DNA of 32,004 bases, taken from positions 1 through 32,004 of IMG/VR virus record IMGVR_UViG_3300023179_000336. One strand, 5' to 3'. The notes under the pieces are model-generated. The model did not search any database. It was not told where the DNA came from and saw nothing but the letters and a program-made list of their open reading frames with translations. This DNA comes from a virus. Positions 1 to 9,155 of the stretch are shown one piece after another (positions within the stretch are counted from its first letter, which is position 1; the number at the start of each line of letters is the position of its first letter). The position numbers and the translations under genes were made by a program.

Positions 1-2
1 CA

Positions 3-1811
3 TTTGTTGGTGCTATGACAGGCACAGCGACTACTGCTACCAACGTAGCAGGCGGAACTGCAGGACAACTTCATTATCAATCAACTTCTGGCGTAACTGC
101 GTTTGCTGGACCAGGAACAGCAGGCCAAATATTGGTCAGTGCAGGAACTGGTGCTCCTACTTATACAAATACTGGTTCTATATATGTAGCTGACTCAGTC
201 ACATCCACAAATATACGTGGTGGTGCAGCAGGTCAGTTACCTATCCAAAGTGGTTCGGGAACTACAGCTTTTGTTCCTGTGGGCACAGCTGGTCAATTCC
301 TACAAGCAGGCACAAACACTGCCACATTTGTGTCAACAAGTTCAATGTATGTTGCTGATTCTGTTACATCAACAAACATACGTGGTGGGACAACTAATCA
401 AATACACGTTCAAAGTACGGCCAATACCACAGCATTTATTACTGCGCCAACAACAGCATCAACTTATTTACAATGGAACGGATCGGCCTTTGCTTGGGCA
501 GCAAGTGTAGGACCACAAGGACCACAGGGCAACCAAGGTCCACAAGGACCACAAGGACCCCAAGGACCACAGGGAAATCAAGGCAATCAGGGAAATCAAG
601 GCAATCAGGGACTTATGGGACCGCAAGGACCACAGGGCAACCAAGGTCCACAAGGACCTACCGGACCAAGTGGACCACAGGGAAATCAAGGCAATCAGGG
701 AAATCAAGGCAATCAGGGACTTATGGGACCGCAAGGACCCCAAGGACCCCAAGGACCAGGGGGAGCCCAAGGCAATCAGGGAAATCAAGGAAATCAGGGA
801 CCACAAGGACCACAAGGACCACAAGGATCTACAGGTGCCACAGGTGCCACAGGACCACAGGGACCTAGTGGACCAAGCGGTCCACAAGGGGCTACTGGCG
901 CTACTGGACCATTTGGTCCGCTAGGAGCCACTGGACCACAAGGTCCACAGGGTGTAGCAGGACCACAAGGACCAACAGGACCTGCTAATTCTATAAATGC
1001 TACAGACGATACAACTACTGCTTCCGCATTTTATCCAATTTTTTCAGCAGGTACAGGTGCTCAAACTCCAAAAATATCCACAACTAGATTAACTTTTAAA
1101 CCCAGTAATGGTGATTTAAACGTTCTTGGAAATTTTGCTGTAGGAACAACATCAACTATTACCAGTAAGTTTGAAGTTAGAGGTACAGCAGGGCAACTAT
1201 TTAGTGTCCTTGATACATTTACTGGTACAATTTTTAGTGCTAACGATATATCTGGCATTCCAAGTATCGAAGTATTAGATACTGGTCTGGTTAAACTTGC
1301 TCAGTATAATGGACAGGTTGCAATTAACACAAGTACAGCACAGACAAACATGGGTCTAACTGTTAACAGCTCCACATACCTCATGTCATTAGGTGTGGGT
1401 ACTGTAGCCAGCGGTACAACTGGTGAGATTCGTGCTACCAATGAAATTACTGCATACTATTCAGATCGCAGGCTTAAAGAAAATGTTCAAACTATTAACA
1501 ATGCGGTAACCAAGTTGTTAGCATTAAATGGTATTACTTATACTCCGAACGCATTGGCTGAGAGTTTTGGATATGATAGAACTACTAAACTAGTTGGTTT
1601 ATTTGCTGACGATGTTGAATCTGTATTGCCTGAAGCAGTAAGGCCTGCTCCGTTTGACATTGACGAAACTGGCAATAGTAAGAGCGGTGAAAATTATAAA
1701 ACAGTACAGTATGAAAAAATTGTACCATTATTAATTGAAGCTATTAAGGAACAGCAAAAAGCCATTGATTCACTTAGATCCGAATGGGAACAGCTTAAAA
1801 GTAAATTTTAA
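3..1811 (+). CDS. Tail fibre protein with collagen-like stalk and S74-type C-terminal chaperone (5' end cut off)
   Basis: The frame is open to the window edge, and the residues before the Met at position 15 fit the repeat pattern, so the gene very probably starts outside. Residues are counted from that Met. Residues 1-160 hold repeats of about 55 residues ([12 protein letters not shown] occurs at nt 189 and again at nt 354). Residues 166-324 are an unbroken Gly-X-Y, collagen-like run rich in GPQ and GNQ. A beta-rich segment follows, then from about residue 480 an intramolecular chaperone domain of the Peptidase_S74 type with SDRRLKENV (Ser483). In that family the domain trimerises the fibre and often cleaves itself off at the serine. 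The last 25 residues look like a coiled coil. The LamG genes follow at once, so this is probably a distal fibre whose partners lie downstream. Which fibre position it occupies is not known. Confidence 0.9.
   Translation, partial: FVGAMTGTATTATNVAGGTAGQLHYQSTSGVTAFAGPGTAGQILVSAGTGAPTYTNTGSIYVADSVTSTNIRGGAAGQLPIQSGSGTTAFVPVGTAGQFLQAGTNTATFVSTSSMYVADSVTSTNIRGGTTNQIHVQSTANTTAFITAPTTASTYLQWNGSAFAWAASVGPQGPQGNQGPQGPQGPQGPQGNQGNQGNQGNQGLMGPQGPQGNQGPQGPTGPSGPQGNQGNQGNQGNQGLMGPQGPQGPQGPGGAQGNQGNQGNQGPQGPQGPQGSTGATGATGPQGPSGPSGPQGATGATGPFGPLGATGPQGPQGVAGPQGPTGPANSINATDDTTTASAFYPIFSAGTGAQTPKISTTRLTFKPSNGDLNVLGNFAVGTTSTITSKFEVRGTAGQLFSVLDTFTGTIFSANDISGIPSIEVLDTGLVKLAQYNGQVAINTSTAQTNMGLTVNSSTYLMSLGVGTVASGTTGEIRATNEITAYYSDRRLKENVQTINNAVTKLLALNGITYTPNALAESFGYDRTTKLVGLFADDVESVLPEAVRPAPFDIDETGNSKSGENYKTVQYEKIVPLLIEAIKEQQKAIDSLRSEWEQLKSKF
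510..986 (+). repeat. Collagen-like Gly-X-Y coding repeat
   Basis: About 53 consecutive Gly-X-Y triplets are coded here, mainly GPQ, GNQ and GAT. At DNA level 9- and 18-base units recur. The longest exact copy I found is 68 bases, at 564-631 and again at 672-739. The offset is 108 bases (36 codons), so gain or loss of a copy stays in frame. Collagen-like runs in phage fibres form extended trimeric stalks. Confidence 0.95.
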
Positions 1812-1834
1812 TTTGCAAGGGTCAAGATAATTAT

Positions 1835-3025
1835 ATGAGTAACAATTACGGCCCAACAATTGCAACTTCTGGTCTGACATATTGTCATGATATGTCAAAC
1901 ACACAAAAGTCATTTAAAGGTGCCCCTACCACCAACCTAGTTGATCCATCTTGGACCAGCTGGACTATCGATGGGTCAGGTCAGGGCTCTATAGGTACAC
2001 GAACTATTACCAGTACATATGAATGTGTGATTTCCGATTCTGCTTCTAATACACGGCAAAATATATATGTTACTGGAATTTCTGCAAGTACAACCTATAC
2101 ATTTTCAGTACAGTTTAACAAAATAACAGGAGCCCCTACATTACGATTCCAGCTTCAGGCATACAATGGCGGCTCGTACATCAGTACTATGATATTTGCC
2201 ACTACTGCACAATTAGGGCTCTCAGATATAGATGGCTGGCAAACTGCAAAGTACACAGTAACTACACCGTCTGGTACTACACAGGTATTGTGGTTTATGC
2301 AAGACGGTGACGATTATACTACATACACCCATTCGTTTAGATTAAGAAATGCACAATGCGAACAACAGAGTTTTCCGACACCATTTGTGGTAGGTACTAG
2401 ATCAAATACACAGGCGGTTATAAATTTAGCTAGTTCTTCTGTAACAACTGCAACTAGTTTGACCTATGCTAGCGATAACACTTTTAGTTTTGACGGTTCT
2501 ACAAATTATATAACCGTTGGTGCATTATCCGGACCTTTTGGATCATTTACGGTTAGCGTTTGGTTCTATTCAACCAGTGTTTCTAACTATAGAAATCCTA
2601 TTGATTGTAATTTTAACTATAATGCTACAACTGGAAACATTGGACCTAGACTTGAACAGAATAGTTCTGGTAATTTAACTTGGGTAGTTAGTGGTAACAC
2701 TGGTAATAATAGTATTGCAGATAACTTTACTGTACAATCGTCGGGGCTACAGGCCAATACATGGTATAACGCTGTCATAACTTGGACTAACGGATCAGCA
2801 AACACCTATTTAAATGGAGCGCCTGTAACAGTTAACGCTAGCACTCCTAATGGATTTGTAAATGTGTTTAATAATGTAATTATCGGCAAAGGTTTTCACT
2901 TAGACGCCGCATCAACAAGGTCATTTACAGGAAAAATTCCAGTAGTAAAAATATACAATAGGGCACTGTCGGCTACTGAAGTTGTACAAAATTTTAACGC
3001 CCTGCGGGCAAGGTTCAATGTTTAA
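1835..3025 (+). CDS. LamG/ConA-like lectin-fold protein, array member 1, with CBM-like N-terminal module
   Basis: This 396-residue protein opens with the array's N-terminal signature (GPTIATSGL, then a D and NTQKS). About residues 30-165 form a beta-rich module resembling carbohydrate-binding jelly rolls (GISASTTYTFSVQF near 82). A linker ending TPFVVGTRS follows near 182-190. A LamG-type domain runs from about 215 to the end: SFDGSTNYITVG, then SVWFYS, then W-Y-N-A-V-I-T-W and YLNGAPV. It ends with the family tail RALSATEVVQNFNALR. I saw no signal peptide or membrane segment. It starts 23 bases after the fibre gene and probably lies in the same transcript. The likely role is a fibre-tip or virion-surface sugar-binding protein; the fold call is strong and the role is inferred. 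Confidence 0.8.
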   Translation: MSNNYGPTIATSGLTYCHDMSNTQKSFKGAPTTNLVDPSWTSWTIDGSGQGSIGTRTITSTYECVISDSASNTRQNIYVTGISASTTYTFSVQFNKITGAPTLRFQLQAYNGGSYISTMIFATTAQLGLSDIDGWQTAKYTVTTPSGTTQVLWFMQDGDDYTTYTHSFRLRNAQCEQQSFPTPFVVGTRSNTQAVINLASSSVTTATSLTYASDNTFSFDGSTNYITVGALSGPFGSFTVSVWFYSTSVSNYRNPIDCNFNYNATTGNIGPRLEQNSSGNLTWVVSGNTGNNSIADNFTVQSSGLQANTWYNAVITWTNGSANTYLNGAPVTVNASTPNGFVNVFNNVIIGKGFHLDAASTRSFTGKIPVVKIYNRALSATEVVQNFNALRARFNV

Positions 3026-3039
3026 CTGAAATAACTACT

Positions 3040-3354
3040 ATGACTACTAATTTAGATTACGAAATTGCTCATTTAGCAATAGAAGATTATAAGGCAGGGC
3101 TATATCCTGATGTAGTGGCCGCTGCCGAAGCACGAGGTGCTAATCTACAAGTAGTTAATCTAATGATTGGTAATGAATCAGTTATTACAGAAGAAGTATT
3201 TGTAGAAGAATCAGTTAAATTAGCAAGAGTTTCTGTGTGTAATGGTTGCGATCAATTGATGCCTGAAAATAACGGCACATGTAATCAATGTGCATGTCCC
3301 ATATCTATGTTGGTGAACATGGAATTTAAATCCTGTCCTATAGGAAAGTGGTAA
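3040..3354 (+). CDS. Small protein with C-terminal zinc ribbon
   Basis: This 104-residue protein has an acidic, helix-prone first half (about residues 1-60). Its C-terminus has cysteines at 67, 70, 81, 84, 86 and 99, arranged as CxxC, then CxxCxC, then a final CPIGKW. That pattern fits a zinc ribbon, and short proteins ending this way are common in T4-like phages, where they have no assigned role. It sits between two LamG genes, 14 bases after the first and directly abutting the second, so it is co-transcribed with the array. The same ribbon occurs as a free-standing protein at 18741. It could be a transcription accessory factor or an assembly factor; the sequence does not decide. Confidence 0.75.
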   Translation: MTTNLDYEIAHLAIEDYKAGLYPDVVAAAEARGANLQVVNLMIGNESVITEEVFVEESVKLARVSVCNGCDQLMPENNGTCNQCACPISMLVNMEFKSCPIGKW

Positions 3355-4077
3355 ATGTCTGTAAACTTTAAAATTGCTGTGCAAATCTCAAACTTGCAAC
3401 TACTATTAGATGCAAGTAATGTCAAGAGCTACTCTGGAACAGGCACGACTTGGTACGACATCAGCGGAAACAATAGACACTTTACTTGGAACGGCACCAA
3501 CGGCGCACAGTTTACACGATCTGGTTCAAAGTCATATTTTTCTACAAACGGCACGCGAGCACAAGGTCCTGCAAGTAATAGCTTTGGCATTAATAACGGC
3601 ACAGGGTATACTATCGTTATGGTATCTACTACACAATCGGATAACAGCAATAGTTCTTTCAAATTTTATAATACCTCTGGATCAAACAGTGCTTCAACTA
3701 GTAGAGGTATTTTTAATCATCCTGGCTGGGCGAACTACACGATGTATTTTGATCAGTCAACCTGTTGTAATGCTGATCAAAGAACACAGTACACTTTTGG
3801 ACTTTCAGACATGCGTAACTTTAGGATATGGACATTTAGAAGTAGACTGTATGATAGATGCATTTTTATGAATGGAGTTAATTATATAACCAACTCAACC
3901 TATGCAGGAAATATTAACTTAGGATCAGCCGCAGTAGATTTAGGTAGTAGTGACGAGTATGGTGGTGCCGCCTCAAACTGGAACGGACAGATAGCCTACT
4001 TTGCAGTTTACAACACAGGGTTAGATGATACAACAATTTTAAATTTAACTAATGCATTGACAGGGAGATTCCAATGA
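3355..4077 (+). CDS. LamG/ConA-like protein, array member 2
   Basis: A 240-residue single-domain member. Near residues 19-43 it has the signature LLLDASNVKSYSGTGTTWYD, followed by ISGNNRH, the usual start of this LamG subfamily. The middle is rich in S, N and T and has one Cys pair (STCCNADQ). The end (GLDDTTILNLTNALTGRF) is a diverged form of the family tail. The stop overlaps the next start as ATGA. The GGGAGATTCCA just before supplies the Shine-Dalgarno sequence of the next gene. The likely role is carbohydrate binding on the virion, inferred from fold and context. Confidence 0.75.
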   Translation: MSVNFKIAVQISNLQLLLDASNVKSYSGTGTTWYDISGNNRHFTWNGTNGAQFTRSGSKSYFSTNGTRAQGPASNSFGINNGTGYTIVMVSTTQSDNSNSSFKFYNTSGSNSASTSRGIFNHPGWANYTMYFDQSTCCNADQRTQYTFGLSDMRNFRIWTFRSRLYDRCIFMNGVNYITNSTYAGNINLGSAAVDLGSSDEYGGAASNWNGQIAYFAVYNTGLDDTTILNLTNALTGRFQ

Positions 4078-5345
4078 GTCTGTCAGTAAATCTGTCAATT
4101 GTAATAAACGGATTGATATTCAATATGGATGCTGGAAACATTAAAAGTGTTTCTGCTCCTACAACAAAAAACATTGCAACGTCCATAACTCCTAGAGGTA
4201 TAGGCGACAACGGAACAACATACAGATTCACTTCTGGTATTGAGAATGTTTACATTCCTACAGTAGGTTGGATTAACAGCAATTATGTTGATATGTATAA
4301 CGATTACAACGGCGGATCTGGTAATTGTTGTCCCAGCCCATATGGTTACGGAGATAGTATACCCGTAACAGGTAGTACATTGTATACCTATGCTATTTTA
4401 TATAAAAGCATAAACAGATATACCAATGCTAATTGGATGTATCATTACGAATTTGGAGCATCGGGTTACATCACAGAATACGGTGTACACATGGTCGGCG
4501 GACATAGCGGACAAGAAACACATTTAGGTGATGATTGGTATTGGAGCCGCGCTAAGTTTACTACTAATGCAAATGCTACAACAATCAATACTGGTTCTTG
4601 GATGTATCAGTATGCGACCTATAATAGGTTATATGTTGCTAAAATATTAATAGCTCCCGGAGACTGGACAGGCCTACATCCTAGTCAGTGGCCAGCATTG
4701 AACACAGTGAGTACAACTGTCAATGATTTAAGCGGCTTTGGCGCCAACGGTACAATTACCAACGCAAGTCAAAGTACAACTACTAATCCAAGCGCGGTTA
4801 CTTTAAACGGTATAAATCAATATATTCGAACCAATCATGCGAACTATTCGAGTGCGTGGTCACCGAACGGAGTTAACGGTAACACCTCAATGACTGTTGA
4901 AGTAGTATTAAAAACATCAGACAGTGGCTTTATTGTAAGTAGAGAGTGGAACGGCGGCGGTCAATACAATTACACCATGACTAATGATTCTTTTGGACTC
5001 CATGCCAATGCCACAGGATATAGTGTGGGTTATTCATCTATTGCTACAGGATCTCCGGTACACATGGTATGGTGGATGACTCCTTCACAAATGGGGGTTT
5101 ATAGAAACGGCCAGGTATATGTCAGTGCTACTAGTCACGGATTGAGCGGCAGCGGAGGTAGCTCCGGGTCTCAAAGTGGCGGAACATCTTTTGGAACTCT
5201 TTATCCCTATGGCGAAGGCTGGGGAGGTAATACAGGATTCAGTTTAGCAGGAGATTATTATATTGCAAGAATGTATAACAGATTATTATCTGCCAGTGAA
5301 GTTACACAAAACTTCAATGCTATTCGAGGAAGGTATGGATTATGA
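4074..5345 (+). CDS. LamG/ConA-like protein, array member 3, with long inserted module
   Basis: A 423-residue protein. Its N-terminal signature (VINGLIFNMDAGNIKS) is separated from the LamG part by an insert of about 180 residues (about 32-215), rich in Tyr, Trp and Gly and with one Cys pair (NCCPSPYGYG). I do not recognise the insert; it may be another sugar-binding module. LamG resumes with NDLSGFGANGTITN near 216, then LNGINQYIRT and WWMTPSQMGVYRNGQVYV. A Ser/Gly-rich loop (about residues 355-375) precedes the tail RLLSASEVTQNFNAIRGRYG. Both ends overlap their neighbours by ATGA, so translation is probably coupled. Confidence 0.75.
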   Translation: MSLSVNLSIVINGLIFNMDAGNIKSVSAPTTKNIATSITPRGIGDNGTTYRFTSGIENVYIPTVGWINSNYVDMYNDYNGGSGNCCPSPYGYGDSIPVTGSTLYTYAILYKSINRYTNANWMYHYEFGASGYITEYGVHMVGGHSGQETHLGDDWYWSRAKFTTNANATTINTGSWMYQYATYNRLYVAKILIAPGDWTGLHPSQWPALNTVSTTVNDLSGFGANGTITNASQSTTTNPSAVTLNGINQYIRTNHANYSSAWSPNGVNGNTSMTVEVVLKTSDSGFIVSREWNGGGQYNYTMTNDSFGLHANATGYSVGYSSIATGSPVHMVWWMTPSQMGVYRNGQVYVSATSHGLSGSGGSSGSQSGGTSFGTLYPYGEGWGGNTGFSLAGDYYIARMYNRLLSASEVTQNFNAIRGRYGL

Positions 5346-6544
5346 GCCTAACTCACGGATCATCAATAGTTAGGGATGGGTTGACCATGTATTTTGATAC
5401 TGCCAACACTCAAAAATCGTGGAGGGGGGCACCAGCTACTAATTATATTCCAAACCCTTATGCTAGTTATAACGGTTCATCTTTTGTATTTGGATATAAT
5501 TATCAAAATTTAGGAGCAACTTACACATACCGAACAGGAGTCGACAATCCCATTAATTCTCCTGGGGTATTAGAATATTACACTGGCACTACTGGTTATA
5601 AGTATTTTTCTGTAGATTCAACCAGTCTTCCTGCAACCGGCACATATACATTTTCATACTATGCTAGATTAGTAGGTACACCCGCCGGTGGAAATAATGC
5701 ACCAATTGACAACCAACTATGGCGAGCAAACGGTAGTGATAGGTCAGTAACCGGTGATTGGAATCCTACATTTACATTTGATTGGAAAAGATACTTAACT
5801 ACCGGTCCTGCAGAAGCATCAACAATTTTACAGTATTTTCCAGTACATTCTGGAAGTATTGTAGGCGGCTACACAATCCAATATTGCGGGTTTCAACTAG
5901 AAACTGGAAGTTATGCAACTCCCTTTGTTGTAGGAACTAGAAGTTCCACACAGGCTGTCGTTGATTTAACTGGTAAAAATTCTATTACGGCAAGTAGCCT
6001 AACTTATAATAGTGATAATACATTCACATTTACTAAAGCAAGTGCAAACTATCTCACTTTACCGTTACTATCATCAGTGAATACCAACGTGTCGGTTTCT
6101 TGCTGGGCTTATGTTACATTAGGAACAGCGGGCTGTATTTTTGAAAGCGGCTACGGGTCAGGATTTGGTGTTGGCATCGGCAATAATTATTATACAGCCG
6201 CCGACCCGGGGAATAATATTGTTGTATTATTTCCCTTAGTTAGATGGATATCAACAGGTGTATCATATGGATCAACTGGTTGGAAAAATGTAGTTGTAAC
6301 TATGGACGGTTCTGCTGTCCCAAGTGTATATTTAAATGGTTCGTTGGTGGGCACATATTCTGGAACTGCTCCGTTAACTCCAGTGACAAATTCCTATGTA
6401 GGTAGAAATGTAGGAGATGAAGGTAGTGCTACTGACCGTGCATTCGATGGTAAAATTGCCTCTGTAGCTTTTTATAATAGAACATTATCAGCCTCGGAAG
6501 TCACCCAAAATTTTAATGCATTACGGGGAAGATACGGATTATGA
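5342..6544 (+). CDS. LamG/ConA-like protein, array member 4, with CBM-like N-terminal module
   Basis: A 400-residue protein with the same plan as array member 1. The signature SSIVRDGLTMYFDTANTQKS leads into a jelly-roll-like module at about 35-180 (TGTYTFSYYARLVG). The linker LETGSYATPFVVGTRSSTQ lies near 183-202. LamG follows from about 205 (VDLTGKNSITASSLTY, later VSCWAYV and YLNGSLVGTYSG). It ends with the tail RTLSASEVTQNFNALRGRYG. The shared NTQKS...GAP and TPFVVGTRS segments mark it as the nearest relative of member 1, so the two probably arose by duplication. Starts and stops overlap neighbours by ATGA. Confidence 0.78.
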   Translation: MSLTHGSSIVRDGLTMYFDTANTQKSWRGAPATNYIPNPYASYNGSSFVFGYNYQNLGATYTYRTGVDNPINSPGVLEYYTGTTGYKYFSVDSTSLPATGTYTFSYYARLVGTPAGGNNAPIDNQLWRANGSDRSVTGDWNPTFTFDWKRYLTTGPAEASTILQYFPVHSGSIVGGYTIQYCGFQLETGSYATPFVVGTRSSTQAVVDLTGKNSITASSLTYNSDNTFTFTKASANYLTLPLLSSVNTNVSVSCWAYVTLGTAGCIFESGYGSGFGVGIGNNYYTAADPGNNIVVLFPLVRWISTGVSYGSTGWKNVVVTMDGSAVPSVYLNGSLVGTYSGTAPLTPVTNSYVGRNVGDEGSATDRAFDGKIASVAFYNRTLSASEVTQNFNALRGRYGL

Positions 6545-6741
6545 TTTACAAAATTTACGGTAATCAGTTGTCCGTAGCATTATCAAATAATGCTAAATTT
6601 ATTATCTTTTCATTTGATGGCAAGTATGCATTGGTTAGATCTGACACTGAATTGACCAATGTCATTGAACAATATGATGAAACACAAATGAATTCTCTAT
6701 ACTCAGATCATTTATATAGACAACCTTGTAAGGACTGTTAA
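6541..6741 (+). CDS. Small hypothetical protein in LamG array (66 aa)
   Basis: I do not recognise this gene. It is coupled by an ATGA overlap to the LamG gene before it and ends one base before the next LamG start. The predicted chain is short, beta-rich at the N-terminus and acidic later, and ends in QPCKDC. Translation is supported by the overlap and by the good GGGGAAG upstream. A chaperone or adaptor for a neighbouring lectin-fold protein is possible but not shown. Confidence 0.6.
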   Translation: MIYKIYGNQLSVALSNNAKFIIFSFDGKYALVRSDTELTNVIEQYDETQMNSLYSDHLYRQPCKDC

Positions 6742-6742
6742 C

Positions 6743-8023
6743 ATGGCAATATTTTCTGGACCGAATTTAGTAACAAACGGACTTATACTAAATTTAGATA
6801 TTTCAAATCGTAAATCCTATATACGATCCGTGTCATCGTCGCTGATCAATACTGAAGCATGGGCAGTAGGGCAAACAGACAGTGTAGGTTTATACAGTGC
6901 TAACGGATCTGCAGGTGAAAACGGAAGAATATCTGGAACAGATCCTTGGGGTAATACCAGTACCCTATGGGAAACCAGAGCCAGCGGCAATGGTAACGAC
7001 GACGGAGGATGGAATACTGGTACTCTTTCAATAGATCGTACAAAACTATACAGATTTTCTGTTTGGGTAAGAAGAACCAGTTCTTCAAGCGGCGGTACAT
7101 TCTATCTAGGAACAGGTTCTAATGGTGGTGTGTTTTCTACGCAAGACGGTGGTGAAAAAGGTAATCCATATTGGGAATGTGTTGGCACCGGATCTCTTGA
7201 CCAAAATCAATGGTATCTGGTATGCGGGCACATTTATCCCGCAGGCACTACCTACACTGGAAATCATCCAGATACTGGATATTATCTTCCAGGCAGCGCA
7301 AATAAAATAAGGAACGTAGGATTCTGTAATATTGTCAGCGACTTGAAATGGGGTCCTACCAGTACAACGGGTCAGCATCGTTGCTATCATTATTATTGTG
7401 GTGATAGTACTACCAGACTTAACTTTGCTGATCCACGGGTTGACCTATGTGACGGGACTGAACCAAGTATCAGCGAACTAGTTATCAACGGTGCCACCAT
7501 GATAATGGATACAAGTGAAAGAGGGAATCATCACAGATTATCCAATGGTTATATTCCCACTGCTACTGCTCCAGCAAGATTTCAACTAGATGGCACTAAT
7601 CACGGCTTCGTAAGAGCAGCCGCACTTAACGGGGCCACAAATAATTGTACTGTGGTAATTTTCTATAAGACCACAGACACACAGGAATTATGGGTAAGAG
7701 GAAATCAAAATAATTCATGGTATCTGAGTGCAAGTGCAAGTAACAATTACTATCACGGGAATGTTGGAGCACCTACTAATTTTGTAGATCTAAATACTGT
7801 TGTTAGACCAGACAGCCCAACAAACTATAGAAATGGAGCATATCATATGTGGGAAGCCAAAGGCGTAGATTTTAGTGCTTGGACTTACTTTGAATGGTTC
7901 TTGTATCCTAGTGCATGGCAGTTAGCAGGAGATGTATCTAAAGTTCTGGTTTATAATAGATTTATTACAGCAGATGAGTCAGCACAAAATTTTGCTTCCT
8001 TTAGAACAAGATATGGATTATGA
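6743..8023 (+). CDS. LamG/ConA-like protein, array member 5, with long N-terminal module
   Basis: A 426-residue protein. The start (FSGPNLVTNGLILNLDISNR) matches the array signature. Residues about 35-235 form a carbohydrate-binding-like beta region (LYRFSVWVRRTSS near 95, WECVG, then GFCNIVSDLKWG). The LamG-like part begins near 255 (DTSERGNHHRLSNGY), continues with FQLDGTNHGFVRAA and ends with the tail NRFITADESAQNFASFRTRYG. This is the most diverged of the long members. It overlaps the fibrinogen-like gene by ATGA. The function is inferred to be ligand binding on the virion surface. Confidence 0.72.
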   Translation: MAIFSGPNLVTNGLILNLDISNRKSYIRSVSSSLINTEAWAVGQTDSVGLYSANGSAGENGRISGTDPWGNTSTLWETRASGNGNDDGGWNTGTLSIDRTKLYRFSVWVRRTSSSSGGTFYLGTGSNGGVFSTQDGGEKGNPYWECVGTGSLDQNQWYLVCGHIYPAGTTYTGNHPDTGYYLPGSANKIRNVGFCNIVSDLKWGPTSTTGQHRCYHYYCGDSTTRLNFADPRVDLCDGTEPSISELVINGATMIMDTSERGNHHRLSNGYIPTATAPARFQLDGTNHGFVRAAALNGATNNCTVVIFYKTTDTQELWVRGNQNNSWYLSASASNNYYHGNVGAPTNFVDLNTVVRPDSPTNYRNGAYHMWEAKGVDFSAWTYFEWFLYPSAWQLAGDVSKVLVYNRFITADESAQNFASFRTRYGL

Positions 8024-8784
8024 GCACATTTTATGGACTTAGTACTCGAATCTGCCGAACTGCGTTAGACTTATTAACGACCTATCCGTTTCTTTCAGGT
8101 AAGGACAACTACTATCTACTTTACCCTCAGGGTCCTAATAGCGTCGGAGTACTAACATATTGTGATATGACTATTGATGGTGGCGGTTGGATGATGATTG
8201 CTAGATCTCATCCTAGCATAGTTAACTATAATAGTAATAATTGGGGTTGGAGAGGAGGAGCCATTGGTTCCGCAAAAGATTTTGGCCAAGCATATCAATT
8301 AGGATGGTGGACATTCTTTAATGGAAATACAACATTTTCAAGTTATATATTTGGGAACAGAAATAATATCAATGATAATACTTGGGGGGCATTTGTTTAT
8401 AAAGTAACAATTTCAGATTACACCACATTTACAACAAGTGATACGCAACAAGGTGGTACTTCATATACAACTTTAAAGTCAAACACAAGTATATATGGTA
8501 GTACTAGTTTTCCAGGTATGCAAGGAGCAATTGGTTATCCAATATCGGGTACATCAAGTAATTTTTATTATATGCGAGATTGTTGCGGGTTTACCGGATA
8601 TGGTGCTTATGCAACATTTATGAACACGGCCTATTGTGGTAATGACAGCGTCGTTTATTATTCGGGACCGTGGTGCGGCGGCAGCAGTACTGATGGTAGT
8701 GGCAATTTCTTATCAGGGACATATCTGTCAGGCGGTGGGAATAGGTATGGTGGTACAAATCAATATATGATAATGGTGAGATAA
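8020..8784 (+). CDS. Fibrinogen-C-like domain protein within the LamG array
   Basis: A 254-residue protein whose body is unlike LamG. At about residues 28-62 it has YYLLYPQGP, then YCDMTIDGGGWMMIAR (Cys48, Gly54-Gly56, Trp57), matching the opening of fibrinogen-related (FReD) domains. There a YCDM..DGGGW motif follows a Y-x-I-x-P strand. Two Cys pairs near the end (DCCGF; a YCGN / WCGG pair) may form disulfides. It closes with a Gly-rich stretch and QYMIMVR rather than the LamG tail. FReD domains bind sugars and acetylated groups in animals, and similar domains are known in phage fibres. The ATGA coupling to its neighbours says it belongs to the same set of surface proteins. The domain call is fairly firm; ligand and location are inference. 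Confidence 0.72.
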   Translation: MSTFYGLSTRICRTALDLLTTYPFLSGKDNYYLLYPQGPNSVGVLTYCDMTIDGGGWMMIARSHPSIVNYNSNNWGWRGGAIGSAKDFGQAYQLGWWTFFNGNTTFSSYIFGNRNNINDNTWGAFVYKVTISDYTTFTTSDTQQGGTSYTTLKSNTSIYGSTSFPGMQGAIGYPISGTSSNFYYMRDCCGFTGYGAYATFMNTAYCGNDSVVYYSGPWCGGSSTDGSGNFLSGTYLSGGGNRYGGTNQYMIMVR

Positions 8785-9014
8785 TGACAACTATAAAAAT
8801 TTTAACTAAAACTGATACAATGACAATAAATGGAACTATTGATTTTCCAGTTGAAGAAATGCCAGTTGGTGCCAAAGGGTTTAGGTTCAATGGGAGTAGT
8901 CTTGCGACCCTAGAAAATCTAGAGAAATATTGGAAATTTGTAGAAGAAGTTTTTGCGGAAAGCAATATTTCTACTGATGATTACATAACATTATTAGAAA
9001 TTGAATGTCAATAA
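8784..9014 (+). CDS. Small acidic hypothetical protein (76 aa)
   Basis: I do not recognise it. The start overlaps the stop of the fibrinogen-like gene by one base (TAATG). The chain has a short beta-rich N-terminus and an acidic amphipathic C-terminal half (LATLENLEKYWKFVEEVF), and ends in EIECQ. Like the other small ORFs here, it directly follows a lectin-fold gene. A role as chaperone or capping partner is speculative. Confidence 0.6.
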   Translation: MTTIKILTKTDTMTINGTIDFPVEEMPVGAKGFRFNGSSLATLENLEKYWKFVEEVFAESNISTDDYITLLEIECQ

Positions 9015-9097
9015 ATTACAACCCAAAAAGTACTAAACTAGGGGCAGATTCTGTGGGATATACTAATGATTATATTTTCTTGGACAAAGTACACTAA
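9005..9097 (+). CDS. Possible 30-residue ORF or gene remnant
   Basis: An ATG inside the end of the preceding gene opens a 30-codon frame (MSINYNPKSTKLGADSVGYT...) that ends before the next LamG gene. The upstream TTGAATG is a poor ribosome-binding site. It lies in the only sizeable gap of the array (9015-9155), so it may be the relic of a lost gene. Nothing else was seen in the gap except the AAAAGGA and TAAGG sites before position 9156. Confidence 0.25.
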   Translation: MSINYNPKSTKLGADSVGYTNDYIFLDKVH

Positions 9098-9155
9098 AGA
9101 GTATTAAGCAAAAACCTCCCAAAACTTCAATAATTTTAAAAGGAATATAAGGCAT

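Noticed and set aside
468-887. A 139-codon antisense ORF, and + strand ORFs in other frames, across the collagen-like tract
   Set aside because: They are open only because the Gly-X-Y repeat has no stops in other frames. Their products are monotonous (SLWSL, RTTRTT), with no start context.
510-986. Regular short repeats that could suggest a CRISPR array
   Set aside because: The units are 9- and 18-base codon repeats coding Gly-X-Y with no spacers, and they lie wholly within an intact fibre frame.
7106-7390. A 94-codon antisense ORF in LamG member 5
   Set aside because: Shadow of a well-supported coding frame; no start signal or coherent protein features.
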